Part shown: positions 25,616 through 33,571 of the stretch, piece by piece | How the letters are laid out: every line of letters starts with the position of its first letter | How positions within the stretch are numbered: position 1 is the first letter of the stretch | NCBI GenBank assembly: GCA_964293475.1 | Contig: CAXYYJ010000025.1 | Span: forward strand, 1-64,000 | Direction of reading: 5' to 3' | Length of the DNA: 64,000 nt | DNA from: UBA12170 sp964293475 | Lineage (GTDB): Bacteria; Bacteroidota; Bacteroidia; Bacteroidales; UBA12170 | Program-made: the position numbers and the translations under genes | Notes under the pieces: model-generated | What the model saw: only the letters and a program-made list of their open reading frames with translations | Told to the model about the DNA's origin: nothing | Databases searched by the model: none

Positions 25616-27898
25616 TTATCTTCTGCGGTCACGGGAATTGCGGTCTCTGTCACGGTCGCGGTCGTTTCTATCTCTTCCGCCTCCGTTGCTTCTACCTCTG
25701 TCGCCACCGCGGTCACGGTCGTTGCTTCTTTCACCAGCAGGTCTCTCCGGACGTGGAGGTCTTTCAACAAAGCCTTCGGGTTTGGGCAGTAATACACGTG
25801 ATGATAGCTTCAATTTTCCAGTAACATCATTGATTTCTAACAGTTTAACATCTATTTTTTCACCAACTTTGAGTACATCTTCAGCGTTATCAACTCTTTC
25901 CCATTTAATTTCTGAGATATGAAGCAGTCCTTCTTTGCCGGGGATAATTTCTACAAAAGCACCAAATGATGTAATTGATTTAATGGTTCCGTGATAGATT
26001 TCGCCAACTTCAGGTTTTGCAACAATGCTTTTGATTCGGGCAATAGCGGCGTCGATAGATTCTTTGTTTTCTGCAAAAATGTCAATAACACCCTGGTTGC
26101 CAACTTCTTCCAAAACAATTGTAGTTTTGGTTGTAGCTTGAATATCCTGAATAATTTTTCCACCGGGGCCAATAACTGCTCCAATGAATTCTTTGGGGAT
26201 AAATATTTTTTCGATACGGGGCACGTGAGGTTTGAATTCTGCGCGGGGCTCACTGATGGTTTTTTCCATTTCGCCCAAAATATGCAATCTACCCAAACGG
26301 GCTTGTTCCAATGCTTCCTCTAAGATATTGTAAGGTAAGCCATCAATTTTAATGTCCATTTGACAGGCGGTAATACCATCGCGTGTTCCGGTTACCTTAA
26401 AATCCATGTCACCCAAATGGTCTTCATCCCCCAGAATATCTGACAATACAGCATATTTACCTGTGGTTGTATCGGTGATTAAACCCATTGCAATACCCGA
26501 AACAGGTTTTGGAATGGGAATACCTGCATCCATAAGTGATAAAGTTCCACCACAAACCGATGCCATTGAAGAAGATCCGTTGGACTCCAGAATATCAGAA
26601 ACAATACGAATGGTATAGGGTACTTTATCTGAAGAAGGAATAATGAATTTTAATGCACGAAGGGCAAGGTTACCATGTCCTATTTCTCTGCGGCTTGTTC
26701 CACGGTTGGGTTTAGCTTCTCCTGTGCTGAAAGATGGGAAATTATAATGCAAAAGGAAATTGTTTTTGCCTTCGAACACGGCACCATCAATCATTTGTTC
26801 ATCCATTTTGCTGCCGAGAGTAACTGTTACCAGCGACTGTGTTTCACCACGGGTGAAAATAGCAGAACCGTGAGCTCCTGGAAGATAGTCAACTTCGCAC
26901 CAGATAGGTCTGATTTCGTCAAGTTTTCTTCCATCAATTCTTTTTCTTTCGTTGAGCACGTAGTCTCTCACTGCTTTCTTTTCAATATCGTGGAAATAGC
27001 GGCCAATCAGCGAACCATATTCAGCCCGAAGTTCTTCGGTTAGTGATTCGGAAAATTCAGTAACAACTGCCTTGAATGCATCGGAACGTTCATGTTTTCC
27101 CCAGCCTTTTCCGGCAATTTCATATACTTTATCGTAAAGTTTTTCTTCCATTTCTGCACGAAGTTCATCGTTGTTAGTTTCGTGGCAGTATTCACGCTTG
27201 GGATTTGCTTTTGCAACTTCGTGTGCTAATTCAATTTGAGCTTCGCATTGAATTTTTATGGCATCATGGGCAGCTTTGAGAGCTTCGAGCATTTCAGCTT
27301 CCGAAACTTCTTTCATTTCGCCTTCCACCATCATGATATTTTCCATGGTAGCGGCCACCATTAAGTCGATGGTTGCGTGCGCAAGTTGGTCGATATAAGG
27401 GTTAATCACATATTCTCCATTGATTTTAGCAACCCTTACTTCGGAAATCGGACCATTAAAAGGAATATCTGAAACAGCGATAGCAGCTGAAGCAGCCAGA
27501 GCTGCAAGGCTATCGGGGATAATTTGTTTATCGGAAGAAATAAGTGATATTTGAACTTGTGTTTCTGCATGATAGTTATCTGGAAACAAAGGTCTTAATG
27601 CTCTGTCGACCAGTCGGGCAATAAGGATTTCATATTCAGATGGGCGCGCTTCTCTTTTGAAAAAACCGCCGGGGAATTTTCCTGCGGCAGCATATTTTTC
27701 CTGATATTCTACAGAAAGAGGCATAAAATCCACGTCCTCTTTAGCTTCTTTGTTGGATACCACGGTGGCTAAAAGCATTGTGTTACCTTGTTTTACTACT
27801 ACTGCTCCATCTGCTTGTTTGGCCAGTTTACCGGTTTCCAGGCTGATGATGGTACCATCGGCCATGGTAATGTTTTTGGTAATCCCAATTTGTGACAT
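25616..27898 (-). CDS. pnp: Polynucleotide phosphorylase
   Basis: A 760-aa 3'-5' phosphorolytic exoribonuclease of the RNA degradation machinery. There are two RNase PH-like domains: ~10-150, containing FPGGFFKREARPSEYEILIA (a substrate-binding loop), and ~320-550, containing RTSRREIGHGNLALRAL-type and DGITACQMDIKIDG motifs. These are followed by a KH domain (~560-620, IGAVIGPGGKIIQDI) and an S1 domain (~625-695, GTIKSITSFGAFVEIIPGKEGLLHISE). The last ~55 residues are an Arg/Asp/Gly-rich disordered tail (RDRGGDRGRSNGGG and similar). It lies directly downstream of rpsO, the classical rpsO-pnp order, with a hairpin between. Confidence 0.96.
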   Translation of the reverse strand: MSQIGITKNITMADGTIISLETGKLAKQADGAVVVKQGNTMLLATVVSNKEAKEDVDFMPLSVEYQEKYAAAGKFPGGFFKREARPSEYEILIARLVDRALRPLFPDNYHAETQVQISLISSDKQIIPDSLAALAASAAIAVSDIPFNGPISEVRVAKINGEYVINPYIDQLAHATIDLMVAATMENIMMVEGEMKEVSEAEMLEALKAAHDAIKIQCEAQIELAHEVAKANPKREYCHETNNDELRAEMEEKLYDKVYEIAGKGWGKHERSDAFKAVVTEFSESLTEELRAEYGSLIGRYFHDIEKKAVRDYVLNERKRIDGRKLDEIRPIWCEVDYLPGAHGSAIFTRGETQSLVTVTLGSKMDEQMIDGAVFEGKNNFLLHYNFPSFSTGEAKPNRGTSRREIGHGNLALRALKFIIPSSDKVPYTIRIVSDILESNGSSSMASVCGGTLSLMDAGIPIPKPVSGIAMGLITDTTTGKYAVLSDILGDEDHLGDMDFKVTGTRDGITACQMDIKIDGLPYNILEEALEQARLGRLHILGEMEKTISEPRAEFKPHVPRIEKIFIPKEFIGAVIGPGGKIIQDIQATTKTTIVLEEVGNQGVIDIFAENKESIDAAIARIKSIVAKPEVGEIYHGTIKSITSFGAFVEIIPGKEGLLHISEIKWERVDNAEDVLKVGEKIDVKLLEINDVTGKLKLSSRVLLPKPEGFVERPPRPERPAGERSNDRDRGGDRGRSNGGGRDRNDRDRDRDRNSRDRRR

Positions 27899-27944
27899 AA
27901 TTTCTCTTCTTTGTGTTTTAAATTTCTGTTTCAGGCATAAATAC

Positions 27945-27972
27945 CAAAAAAGGCAATCTATAAAATTGCCTT
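27945..27972 (-). terminator. Terminator/attenuator between rpsO and pnp
   Basis: On the minus strand: AAGGCAAT, a 7-nt loop, ATTGCCTT, then TTTTT. It lies ~48 bp after the rpsO stop and ~45 bp before the pnp start. It may terminate or attenuate readthrough into pnp. Confidence 0.7.
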
Positions 27973-28019
27973 ATTGGGTTTTTTTATTTTATATTAAATA
28001 GCTAGACTTAAGTGTGTAA

Positions 28020-28289
28020 CTATTTTCTTAGTCCTAATGCCTTGATAATATTACGATAACGCTCAATATCTTTAGATTTGATATAGTCAAGGATTTTTCT
28101 GCGCTTACCAACCAATCTAACAAGGGATCTTTGAGTAACCAAATCTTTTTTATTGGCTTTTAAATGCTCTGTTAAATGCTTGATGCGGAAAGAAAATAAA
28201 GCTACCTGACCTTCTGCACTTCCTGTGTTAATCTGGTCGTTACCATGCTCTGAGAAAATCTCTTTTTTCTTATCTGATGTTAAATACAT
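28020..28289 (-). CDS. rpsO: 30S ribosomal protein S15
   Basis: An 89-aa protein of standard S15 length. Diagnostic segments are KKKEIFSEHGNDQINTGSAE, GQVALFSFRIKHLTEHLK and RSLVRLVGKRRKILDYIK. S15 binds 16S rRNA at the central-domain three-way junction early in 30S assembly. It is upstream of pnp on the same strand. Its promoter TTG-N19-TAATTTTG lies at 28324-28353. Confidence 0.97.
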   Translation of the reverse strand: MYLTSDKKKEIFSEHGNDQINTGSAEGQVALFSFRIKHLTEHLKANKKDLVTQRSLVRLVGKRRKILDYIKSKDIERYRNIIKALGLRK

Positions 28290-28323
28290 ATTTTTCTGTC
28301 TTTATTTTTCAAATTTCGGGCTG

Positions 28324-28353
28324 CAAAATTACTATTATTTTTTCTTTCAACAA
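28324..28353 (-). promoter_or_regulatory. Promoter for rpsO-pnp
   Basis: On the minus strand: TTG, 19-bp spacer, TAATTTTG (plus-strand caaaatta at 28324-28331 and caa at 28351-28353). The rpsO ATG is 34 bp downstream of the -7 box. Confidence 0.5.
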
Positions 28354-28778
28354 AATAAATTTTTAAAAACTTTTCTTTGCCAAAAGTCTCGGTTGATAAT
28401 AATTCTGCAAATGTACACTAATAGTTATGAATTGCATTTTTTTTGGAAAAAATAATGGCTTAAACGGCTGATATTCGGATGTATATTCTCTAATGAATGG
28501 TAACGCATTTATTTCATCTTTTTCCGAATGACTTTTTTTTCCAAAACTCATGTTTGTTTTGGGGGGTATTGTAAAAAAATCTACGGCGTAAAATTCTTAG
28601 TAATGGCAGACAAACTTCATTTTTTGATATTTTTTGTGGCCATCTGACGATAATAATTATTAAACCAATAATGTTAATATTTATTTAATTTATCAAAACT
28701 TCAATACATTAAATTTATAATTTAGTTTGCTGATTGAAAGCAAGAATTGAATAGGTAGAATTTATAAATCATATATAT

Positions 28779-28786
28779 TATATTTG
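28779..28786 (+). promoter_or_regulatory. -7 box for the SPOR barrel gene
   Basis: TATATTTG, an exact TAnnTTTG match, 109 bp before the ATG at 28896. It implies a leader of about 100 nt. The nearest TTG upstream is 29 bp away, which is too far. Confidence 0.4.
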
Positions 28787-28895
28787 TAATAAAATTAACG
28801 TATTAATTATTTCTATTTTAAAGTCAGTCAGTCTGCTGTGTTAAAAAAATATTGAATTGGATGGGCTATAAAAATGTGTAAAACCGAATAAAATT

Positions 28896-30425
28896 ATGAA
28901 TTTTCCAAAATATTCAGCTATTCTGATAGCTCTTTTCTTTTTAATTGTCGTTGAATCTGAAGCTCAAAAAATAAAACCCAATCGCTGGTTTATTTCGGCG
29001 GAGGGAGGTGTTACCATATTTTATGGCGATATAAAGCGTTATGACTATATCCCCGATCATCAATCACCCAGCGAAATTCAACCCATAGGAAGTCTTAATA
29101 TTGGCAAGGAAATTTCTCCGGTTTTTAGCTTACGAAGTCAGTTTTTATATGGCGGGTTGAGTGGTCATAAAAACTCGGCACATATGAATTTTAAATCGGT
29201 TTTGATGGGTGCTCATCTTATTACCGATATCAATCTTGTACATTTATTTACAAAGACCCGTTTTGGCGATAACCGGCTAAACATATATGCCAGTCTGGGT
29301 GCAGGTTATATCTATTGGAATTCGGAGCTTTACAATGATATTGTGCCTGTTGCAGGCACCAGTCTTATTGCTTCAAGCAAAACAGGGGCACTAAGTATTC
29401 CTGGCTCTTTAACGATCGAATACCTCTTTAACAAGAATTTCTCCATGAATATTCAGGGTATGTTATATGTGGTGACATCTGATTTGGTTGATGTCAAAGA
29501 AGGCGGAATAAAAACGGACATGATTAACTATAACAGCATGGGGTTTGTCTATAAGTTTAAATCGAAGAGCCGAAAAAATACCAATATTAAATACGAATTG
29601 GATCCTTCAGTTTACGAGCCCAAAGCGGTTGTTGAGCAGGAAAATAAAAAACCAGATGAACCGGTGGTCATCATTCCAAATAAAGTAGTGGTAGATACAG
29701 TGAAGAAGGCAGATGACAATATGGCCATTAATCATAAGCTGGAGCAAGAAGCATTAACAAAAGAAAACTGGGTGCCACAGACCGAGGAAGCCTGGCCTGA
29801 AACTGTATTTACTGTGCAAATAATGGCTTCAAAGACAAAGGGTTCCGTTGATAAAATAAAGAGGGATTTTGGAATTACCGAAAATATAACCGAACGATTT
29901 GAAGGCAGTTGGTACAAATATAGTGTTGGTAGCTATGATAAACTTTGGAAGGCCAAAGAAATGCGGAATAAACTGCGAAGCACATCGAAACTAAGCGATG
30001 CTTTTATTGTTATTTATCGGAATGAAGACAAAATTAGTCTGGAAGATGCAATGAATTATGCTGTGGCAGAACAAATGGAGGCTTCGGGAACGCCAGTTGA
30101 GCAAAAGCAAAAGGTTGAGAAAGTTTATCCTCCTGAAGATTTAAGCCGGAATATTCCAGGCACTGGCAATCTAATAGGTGTTCAAATATTATCTTTAAAA
30201 AATAGCCAATATCCTTTAGGCGTATTAAAAGGAATGTACGATATCTCTAATCCTGTTTACGTTGATTTGGACGGTCCCTGGTATAAAATAATTGTTGGCG
30301 GATTTAATTCCGTTGAAGAGGCCAGAGCTTATAGTTTGGAGCTTCGGGCCAAAGGATTTATGGATGCATTTGTTGTTACCTATAAGAGTGGTACCCGAGT
30401 GAGTGTTGGCAGCTTTAGTAAATAA
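28896..30425 (+). CDS. Outer-membrane barrel protein with two SPOR domains
   Basis: A 509-aa exported protein with a signal peptide (1-23, ending SEAQ). Residues ~28-225 look like an outer-membrane beta-barrel (WFISAEGGVTIFYGDIKRY, RLNIYASLGAGYIYW). A Pro/Lys/Val-rich linker (~240-290) follows. Two SPOR-like domains close the protein: ~303-375 (VFTVQIMASKTKGSVDKIKR, WYKYSVGSYDKLWKAKEMRN) and ~425-500 (IGVQILSLKNSQYPLGVLKG, PWYKIIVGGFNSVEEARAY). SPOR domains bind denuded peptidoglycan glycan strands, so the protein may tie the outer membrane to the cell wall or the division site. Monocistronic. Confidence 0.8.
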   Translation: MNFPKYSAILIALFFLIVVESEAQKIKPNRWFISAEGGVTIFYGDIKRYDYIPDHQSPSEIQPIGSLNIGKEISPVFSLRSQFLYGGLSGHKNSAHMNFKSVLMGAHLITDINLVHLFTKTRFGDNRLNIYASLGAGYIYWNSELYNDIVPVAGTSLIASSKTGALSIPGSLTIEYLFNKNFSMNIQGMLYVVTSDLVDVKEGGIKTDMINYNSMGFVYKFKSKSRKNTNIKYELDPSVYEPKAVVEQENKKPDEPVVIIPNKVVVDTVKKADDNMAINHKLEQEALTKENWVPQTEEAWPETVFTVQIMASKTKGSVDKIKRDFGITENITERFEGSWYKYSVGSYDKLWKAKEMRNKLRSTSKLSDAFIVIYRNEDKISLEDAMNYAVAEQMEASGTPVEQKQKVEKVYPPEDLSRNIPGTGNLIGVQILSLKNSQYPLGVLKGMYDISNPVYVDLDGPWYKIIVGGFNSVEEARAYSLELRAKGFMDAFVVTYKSGTRVSVGSFSK

Positions 30426-30507
30426 AAATTATTGAAAAAATAACATAAGCTTAATATTGGGATGCTATTTTTACCCTTTTGGCATCCTCTGGAATTCATA
30501 TAAATTT

Positions 30508-30515
30508 TACTTTTG
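30508..30515 (+). promoter_or_regulatory. -7 box for the PiT transporter gene
   Basis: TACTTTTG matches TAnnTTTG and ends 16 bp before the ATG at 30532. A TTG lies 26 bp upstream, slightly beyond the usual spacing. Confidence 0.4.
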
Positions 30516-30531
30516 CCGAAAATAAGCGTTC

Positions 30532-32805
30532 ATGGATAGTTTTTATGTAATAATTTTAGGCCTACTATTTATATTGGCCATTTCCGATTTGATTGTTGGA
30601 GTTAGTAACGATGCTGTAAACTTTTTGAACTCCGCTGTAGGTTCACGGATAGCCAGCTTCAAATGGATTATGGTGGTTGCGGCTGTTGGAGTTGTAGTTG
30701 GGGCTACCTTTTCAACCGGGATGATGGAAATTGCGCGCAAAGGAATATTCAATCCTCAACTTTTCTTTTTCTCTGAGGTCATGATCATTTTCTTTGCAGT
30801 AATGATTACTGATGTGGTTTTGATTGATGCATTCAACTCCCTAGGGCTTCCTACATCAACAACGGTATCGTTAATTTTCGAATTATTGGGTGCAGGGGTA
30901 GCTATTGCAGTTTTAAAAGTGATGAACGACAATACATTGGAGATTGCACAGTTTATGAATACTGGAAAGGCACTTGCCATTATTTCTGGAATTTTGTTGT
31001 CTGTAGTCGTGGCTTTTATAGGGGGATTGATTATTCAATATATAAGTCGGATTGTATTCTCTTTTAGTTTTAAGGAACGAATGAAAGTACTAGGCTCCCT
31101 TTGGGGCGGCCTTTCTATAACCGCTATCACCTACTTCATGGTAATTAAAGGGTTGAAAGGCAGTAGTTTCGCTGAATTTCAGCTTTCATCAGGTATATCG
31201 CTATCCGAATGGGTTGACCAGAATGTATCACTGATAATTCTGGGTAGTCTGGTTGCCTGGACTGTTTTACTTCAGATACTAATCTGGTTATTTAAAGTGA
31301 ATGTTTCCAAAGTTATTGTGTTGGCTGGAACTTTTGCTTTGGCCATGGCTTTTGCTGGAAACGATTTGGTGAATTTTATCGGGGTTCCTTTGGCAGGTTA
31401 TTCTGCGTATCTTGATTTTGTGGCCAATCCGGGAAGCGACCCAGATGCATATCTCATGTTTGGTTTAGCCAAACCTGTAGAAACCCCCTTTGGTTTCCTT
31501 TTACTCGCCGGAGCAGTCATGGTATTGACATTAATATTTAACAAGAAGGCCAAAAAAGTTATAAAAACTTCTTTGGATTTAAGCCGGCAAGACCAGGGTG
31601 ATGAGCGTTTTGGTTCATCTGTGTTTTCAAAGGTTTTAGTTAGATCAACTATTAGAATGAATCAACGGGTTTCGTCATTTATGCCAAATCGCTTCATGCT
31701 GTTTTTGCAACGTCAGTTCGACTCTTCCAAAGCTGAAGATATTCTGATTAATGGCGAAAAACCTGCATTTGACGTAATCAGGGCTTCAGTTAATCTTGTA
31801 GTTGCGAGTATATTAATTGCTTATGGAACATCGCATAAACTACCATTGTCAACAACCTATGTTACATTTATGGTAGCAATGGGAAGCTCTTTAGCCGATA
31901 ATGCATGGGGTAGGGAAAGTGCGGTTTACAGAATCACGGGTGTTATTTCTGTTATTCTGGGTTGGTTTTTTACAGCTTTTGCAGCTTTTACAGTAGCTTT
32001 TATTGTTGCAATACTAAGCAAGATAGGCGGGCCGATTGTGGTTGGTTTGTTTGTGCTGGCAGGTATTTATGGCATAATCAAGTCGCATTTAAAAGGAAAA
32101 GATAAAGAGCAAGATGCTGAAGAAGAAACCACTCTCTCTTATACCGAGAATGTAACATTAAAGGATATTTATGAGGAATGCAATATAAACTCTGTAGAGT
32201 CGCTTCATGTAGTTTCTGATATTTATTCCAATGTGATTCATGCTTTGGTGAATGATAACCGCAAAAATCTTTCACACGCATTGGGCAAATCGAAAGAATT
32301 TAATAAGAGAGTAAAACATGCCAAAGACAATATAAAAACCATTGTAGAGAAAATGAATGATGATTCGCTTCAATCGGCTCAGTATTACACTCTGGTATTG
32401 GACTATATGCGGGAAATTGGGCATAATATTATGTATATCTCTACTCCCTCCTATGAGCATGTTGATAATAATCATAAACCAGTTGGGGAATATCAATCCA
32501 AGCATTTGTTGGCCTTGAGCGATCAGATGGAAAGTTTTTCAAATCTGGTTATAGAAGTTATTAAAGAAAATAAGTATCATAAAATAGATGATGTAATTCT
32601 AATGGAAAAGCAGATTATTGCATCCATTAATGAATACATTTTGGCTCAGATTAAACGCTTAAAGAAATTTAAATCGAGTACCAAAAACACAAAATTGTTC
32701 CTCGATTTGATGGCCGAGAGTAAAACATTGACCTTAAACATTGTGAATTTGCTAAAATCACAACGCGATTTGGCTAAAAGCTCAGGATTTTATAAGGAAT
32801 TATAA
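30532..32805 (+). CDS. PiT-family inorganic phosphate transporter with PhoU-like tail
   Basis: A 757-aa low-affinity phosphate (or metal-phosphate) permease of the inner membrane. The two family signatures are present: GVSNDAVNFLNSAVGSRIA near the N-terminus and AMAFAGNDLVNFIGVPLAGY at ~280-300. Long hydrophobic segments span ~1-345 and ~410-520. A cytosolic helical C-terminus of ~220 residues (~535-757) resembles a PhoU-type domain (long amphipathic helices, YTLVLDYMREIGHNI). This makes the protein much longer than the ~500-aa PitA form and may provide built-in regulation. A strong terminator follows at 32829. Confidence 0.88.
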   Translation: MDSFYVIILGLLFILAISDLIVGVSNDAVNFLNSAVGSRIASFKWIMVVAAVGVVVGATFSTGMMEIARKGIFNPQLFFFSEVMIIFFAVMITDVVLIDAFNSLGLPTSTTVSLIFELLGAGVAIAVLKVMNDNTLEIAQFMNTGKALAIISGILLSVVVAFIGGLIIQYISRIVFSFSFKERMKVLGSLWGGLSITAITYFMVIKGLKGSSFAEFQLSSGISLSEWVDQNVSLIILGSLVAWTVLLQILIWLFKVNVSKVIVLAGTFALAMAFAGNDLVNFIGVPLAGYSAYLDFVANPGSDPDAYLMFGLAKPVETPFGFLLLAGAVMVLTLIFNKKAKKVIKTSLDLSRQDQGDERFGSSVFSKVLVRSTIRMNQRVSSFMPNRFMLFLQRQFDSSKAEDILINGEKPAFDVIRASVNLVVASILIAYGTSHKLPLSTTYVTFMVAMGSSLADNAWGRESAVYRITGVISVILGWFFTAFAAFTVAFIVAILSKIGGPIVVGLFVLAGIYGIIKSHLKGKDKEQDAEEETTLSYTENVTLKDIYEECNINSVESLHVVSDIYSNVIHALVNDNRKNLSHALGKSKEFNKRVKHAKDNIKTIVEKMNDDSLQSAQYYTLVLDYMREIGHNIMYISTPSYEHVDNNHKPVGEYQSKHLLALSDQMESFSNLVIEVIKENKYHKIDDVILMEKQIIASINEYILAQIKRLKKFKSSTKNTKLFLDLMAESKTLTLNIVNLLKSQRDLAKSSGFYKEL

Positions 32806-32828
32806 TTGATAATGTTTCAAATATGCAG

Positions 32829-32861
32829 AGAGTTTCTGGACGCCAGGAACTCTTTTTTTTT
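32829..32861 (+). terminator. Rho-independent terminator after the PiT gene
   Basis: An 11-bp stem (AGAGTTTCTGG/CCAGGAACTCT, one G-U pair) with loop ACG, followed by eight T residues. It lies 23 bp after the stop codon at 32805. Confidence 0.85.
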
Positions 32862-32866
32862 GACAT

Positions 32867-32892
32867 AAAAAAAGCCGAACTAAGTCGGCTTT
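32867..32892 (-). terminator. Rho-independent terminator after tRNA-Leu
   Basis: On the minus strand: AAAGCCGA, loop CTTAGT, TCGGCTTT, then further T residues. It is immediately downstream of the tRNA 3' end. Confidence 0.75.
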
Positions 32893-32893
32893 G

Positions 32894-32975
32894 TGCGGAT
32901 GAAGGGACTCGAACCCCCACGTCTCACGACACTAGATCCTAAGTCTAGCGCGGCTACCAATTACGCCACATCCGC
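32894..32975 (-). tRNA. tRNA-Leu (anticodon UAG)
   Basis: An 82-nt cloverleaf on the minus strand. The acceptor stem GCGGATG/CATCCGC has discriminator A. The anticodon stem CTAGA/TCTAG encloses the loop CTTAGGA with anticodon TAG, which reads CUA leucine codons. The variable arm is extended (TGTCGTGAGACGT), as expected for a class II tRNA. The T arm has GGGGGTTCGAGTCCC. CCA is not encoded. A TTG-N23-TATTTTTG promoter precedes it and a terminator follows. Confidence 0.95.
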
Positions 32976-33571
32976 AATTGGGCTGCAAAAATAGTATTTA
33001 TTTGCAAAGTTCATCACAAAAAATTAGCAAATGGAGACAAATTTTCTAAGTTATTAGATAACAATGCTTTAGTAATGTAAACAAAATCTATATCTGAACA
33101 AACTTTTAGCTTTTCGGCCATATTTCTTAATATTAATAGCCAGCAATTTATTCATTGTTACTCCAATTATATAAGCCAGACAAAAGCGACCAAGATGAGT
33201 GCAAATTGTTTTTCATCAGTGGCAAAATATTTTAGGAGGGTTCTTCAATATTAAATCCGCTTGTTGATTGATTAATAGGCCATTTCGATATACCACCCTT
33301 ACATATAAATTTCTTGTGACAGGTTAGGTTCATAACAAAACAGTTTAATTTCAGGTAAACCATCCTTGTGCCAGACTTTCGCAACAGGCAAATATCAAAG
33401 TTGACCAAGAATCCAAATAAATTATATCGTTAAAAAATAACTTCCTAAATTTTTAGGTTGTAATCTGCTTTTTAAAGGAAGCACAGCAACTTCCGTAAAG
33501 AATAGTTTCCTGGTGAAACAGAGTTCAGTGCCAATCTATATAAACTTAAAATAGTAATTATAACCAATAAA
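32976..33571 (-). other. 596-bp intergenic region downstream of the giant PKD gene
   Basis: AT-rich spacer between the end of the 4303-aa gene and tRNA-Leu. It holds the tRNA promoter (32986-33019). I see no open frame with recognisable content and no clear terminator for the giant gene. Confidence 0.6.
32986..33019 (-). promoter_or_regulatory. Promoter for tRNA-Leu
   Basis: On the minus strand: TTG, 23-bp spacer, TATTTTTG (plus-strand caaaaata at 32986-32993 and caa at 33017-33019). The tRNA 5' end at 32975 is 10 bp downstream of the -7 box, so transcription would start within a few bases of the mature end. Confidence 0.55.

Larger units (their letters stand above)
28290..28895 (+). other. 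606-bp divergent intergenic region
   Basis: Very AT-rich region between rpsO (minus) and the SPOR barrel gene (plus). It holds the rpsO promoter (28324-28353) and a candidate -7 box for the plus-strand gene (28779-28786). Short open frames inside it have no recognisable content. Nothing else supportable was seen. Confidence 0.6.

Noticed and set aside
25539..25922. Plus-strand 127-codon frame rich in Arg/Ser/Leu opposite the pnp 3' end
   Set aside because: It is the antisense reading of the Arg/Asp/Gly-rich tail of polynucleotide phosphorylase. It has no start context or family features.
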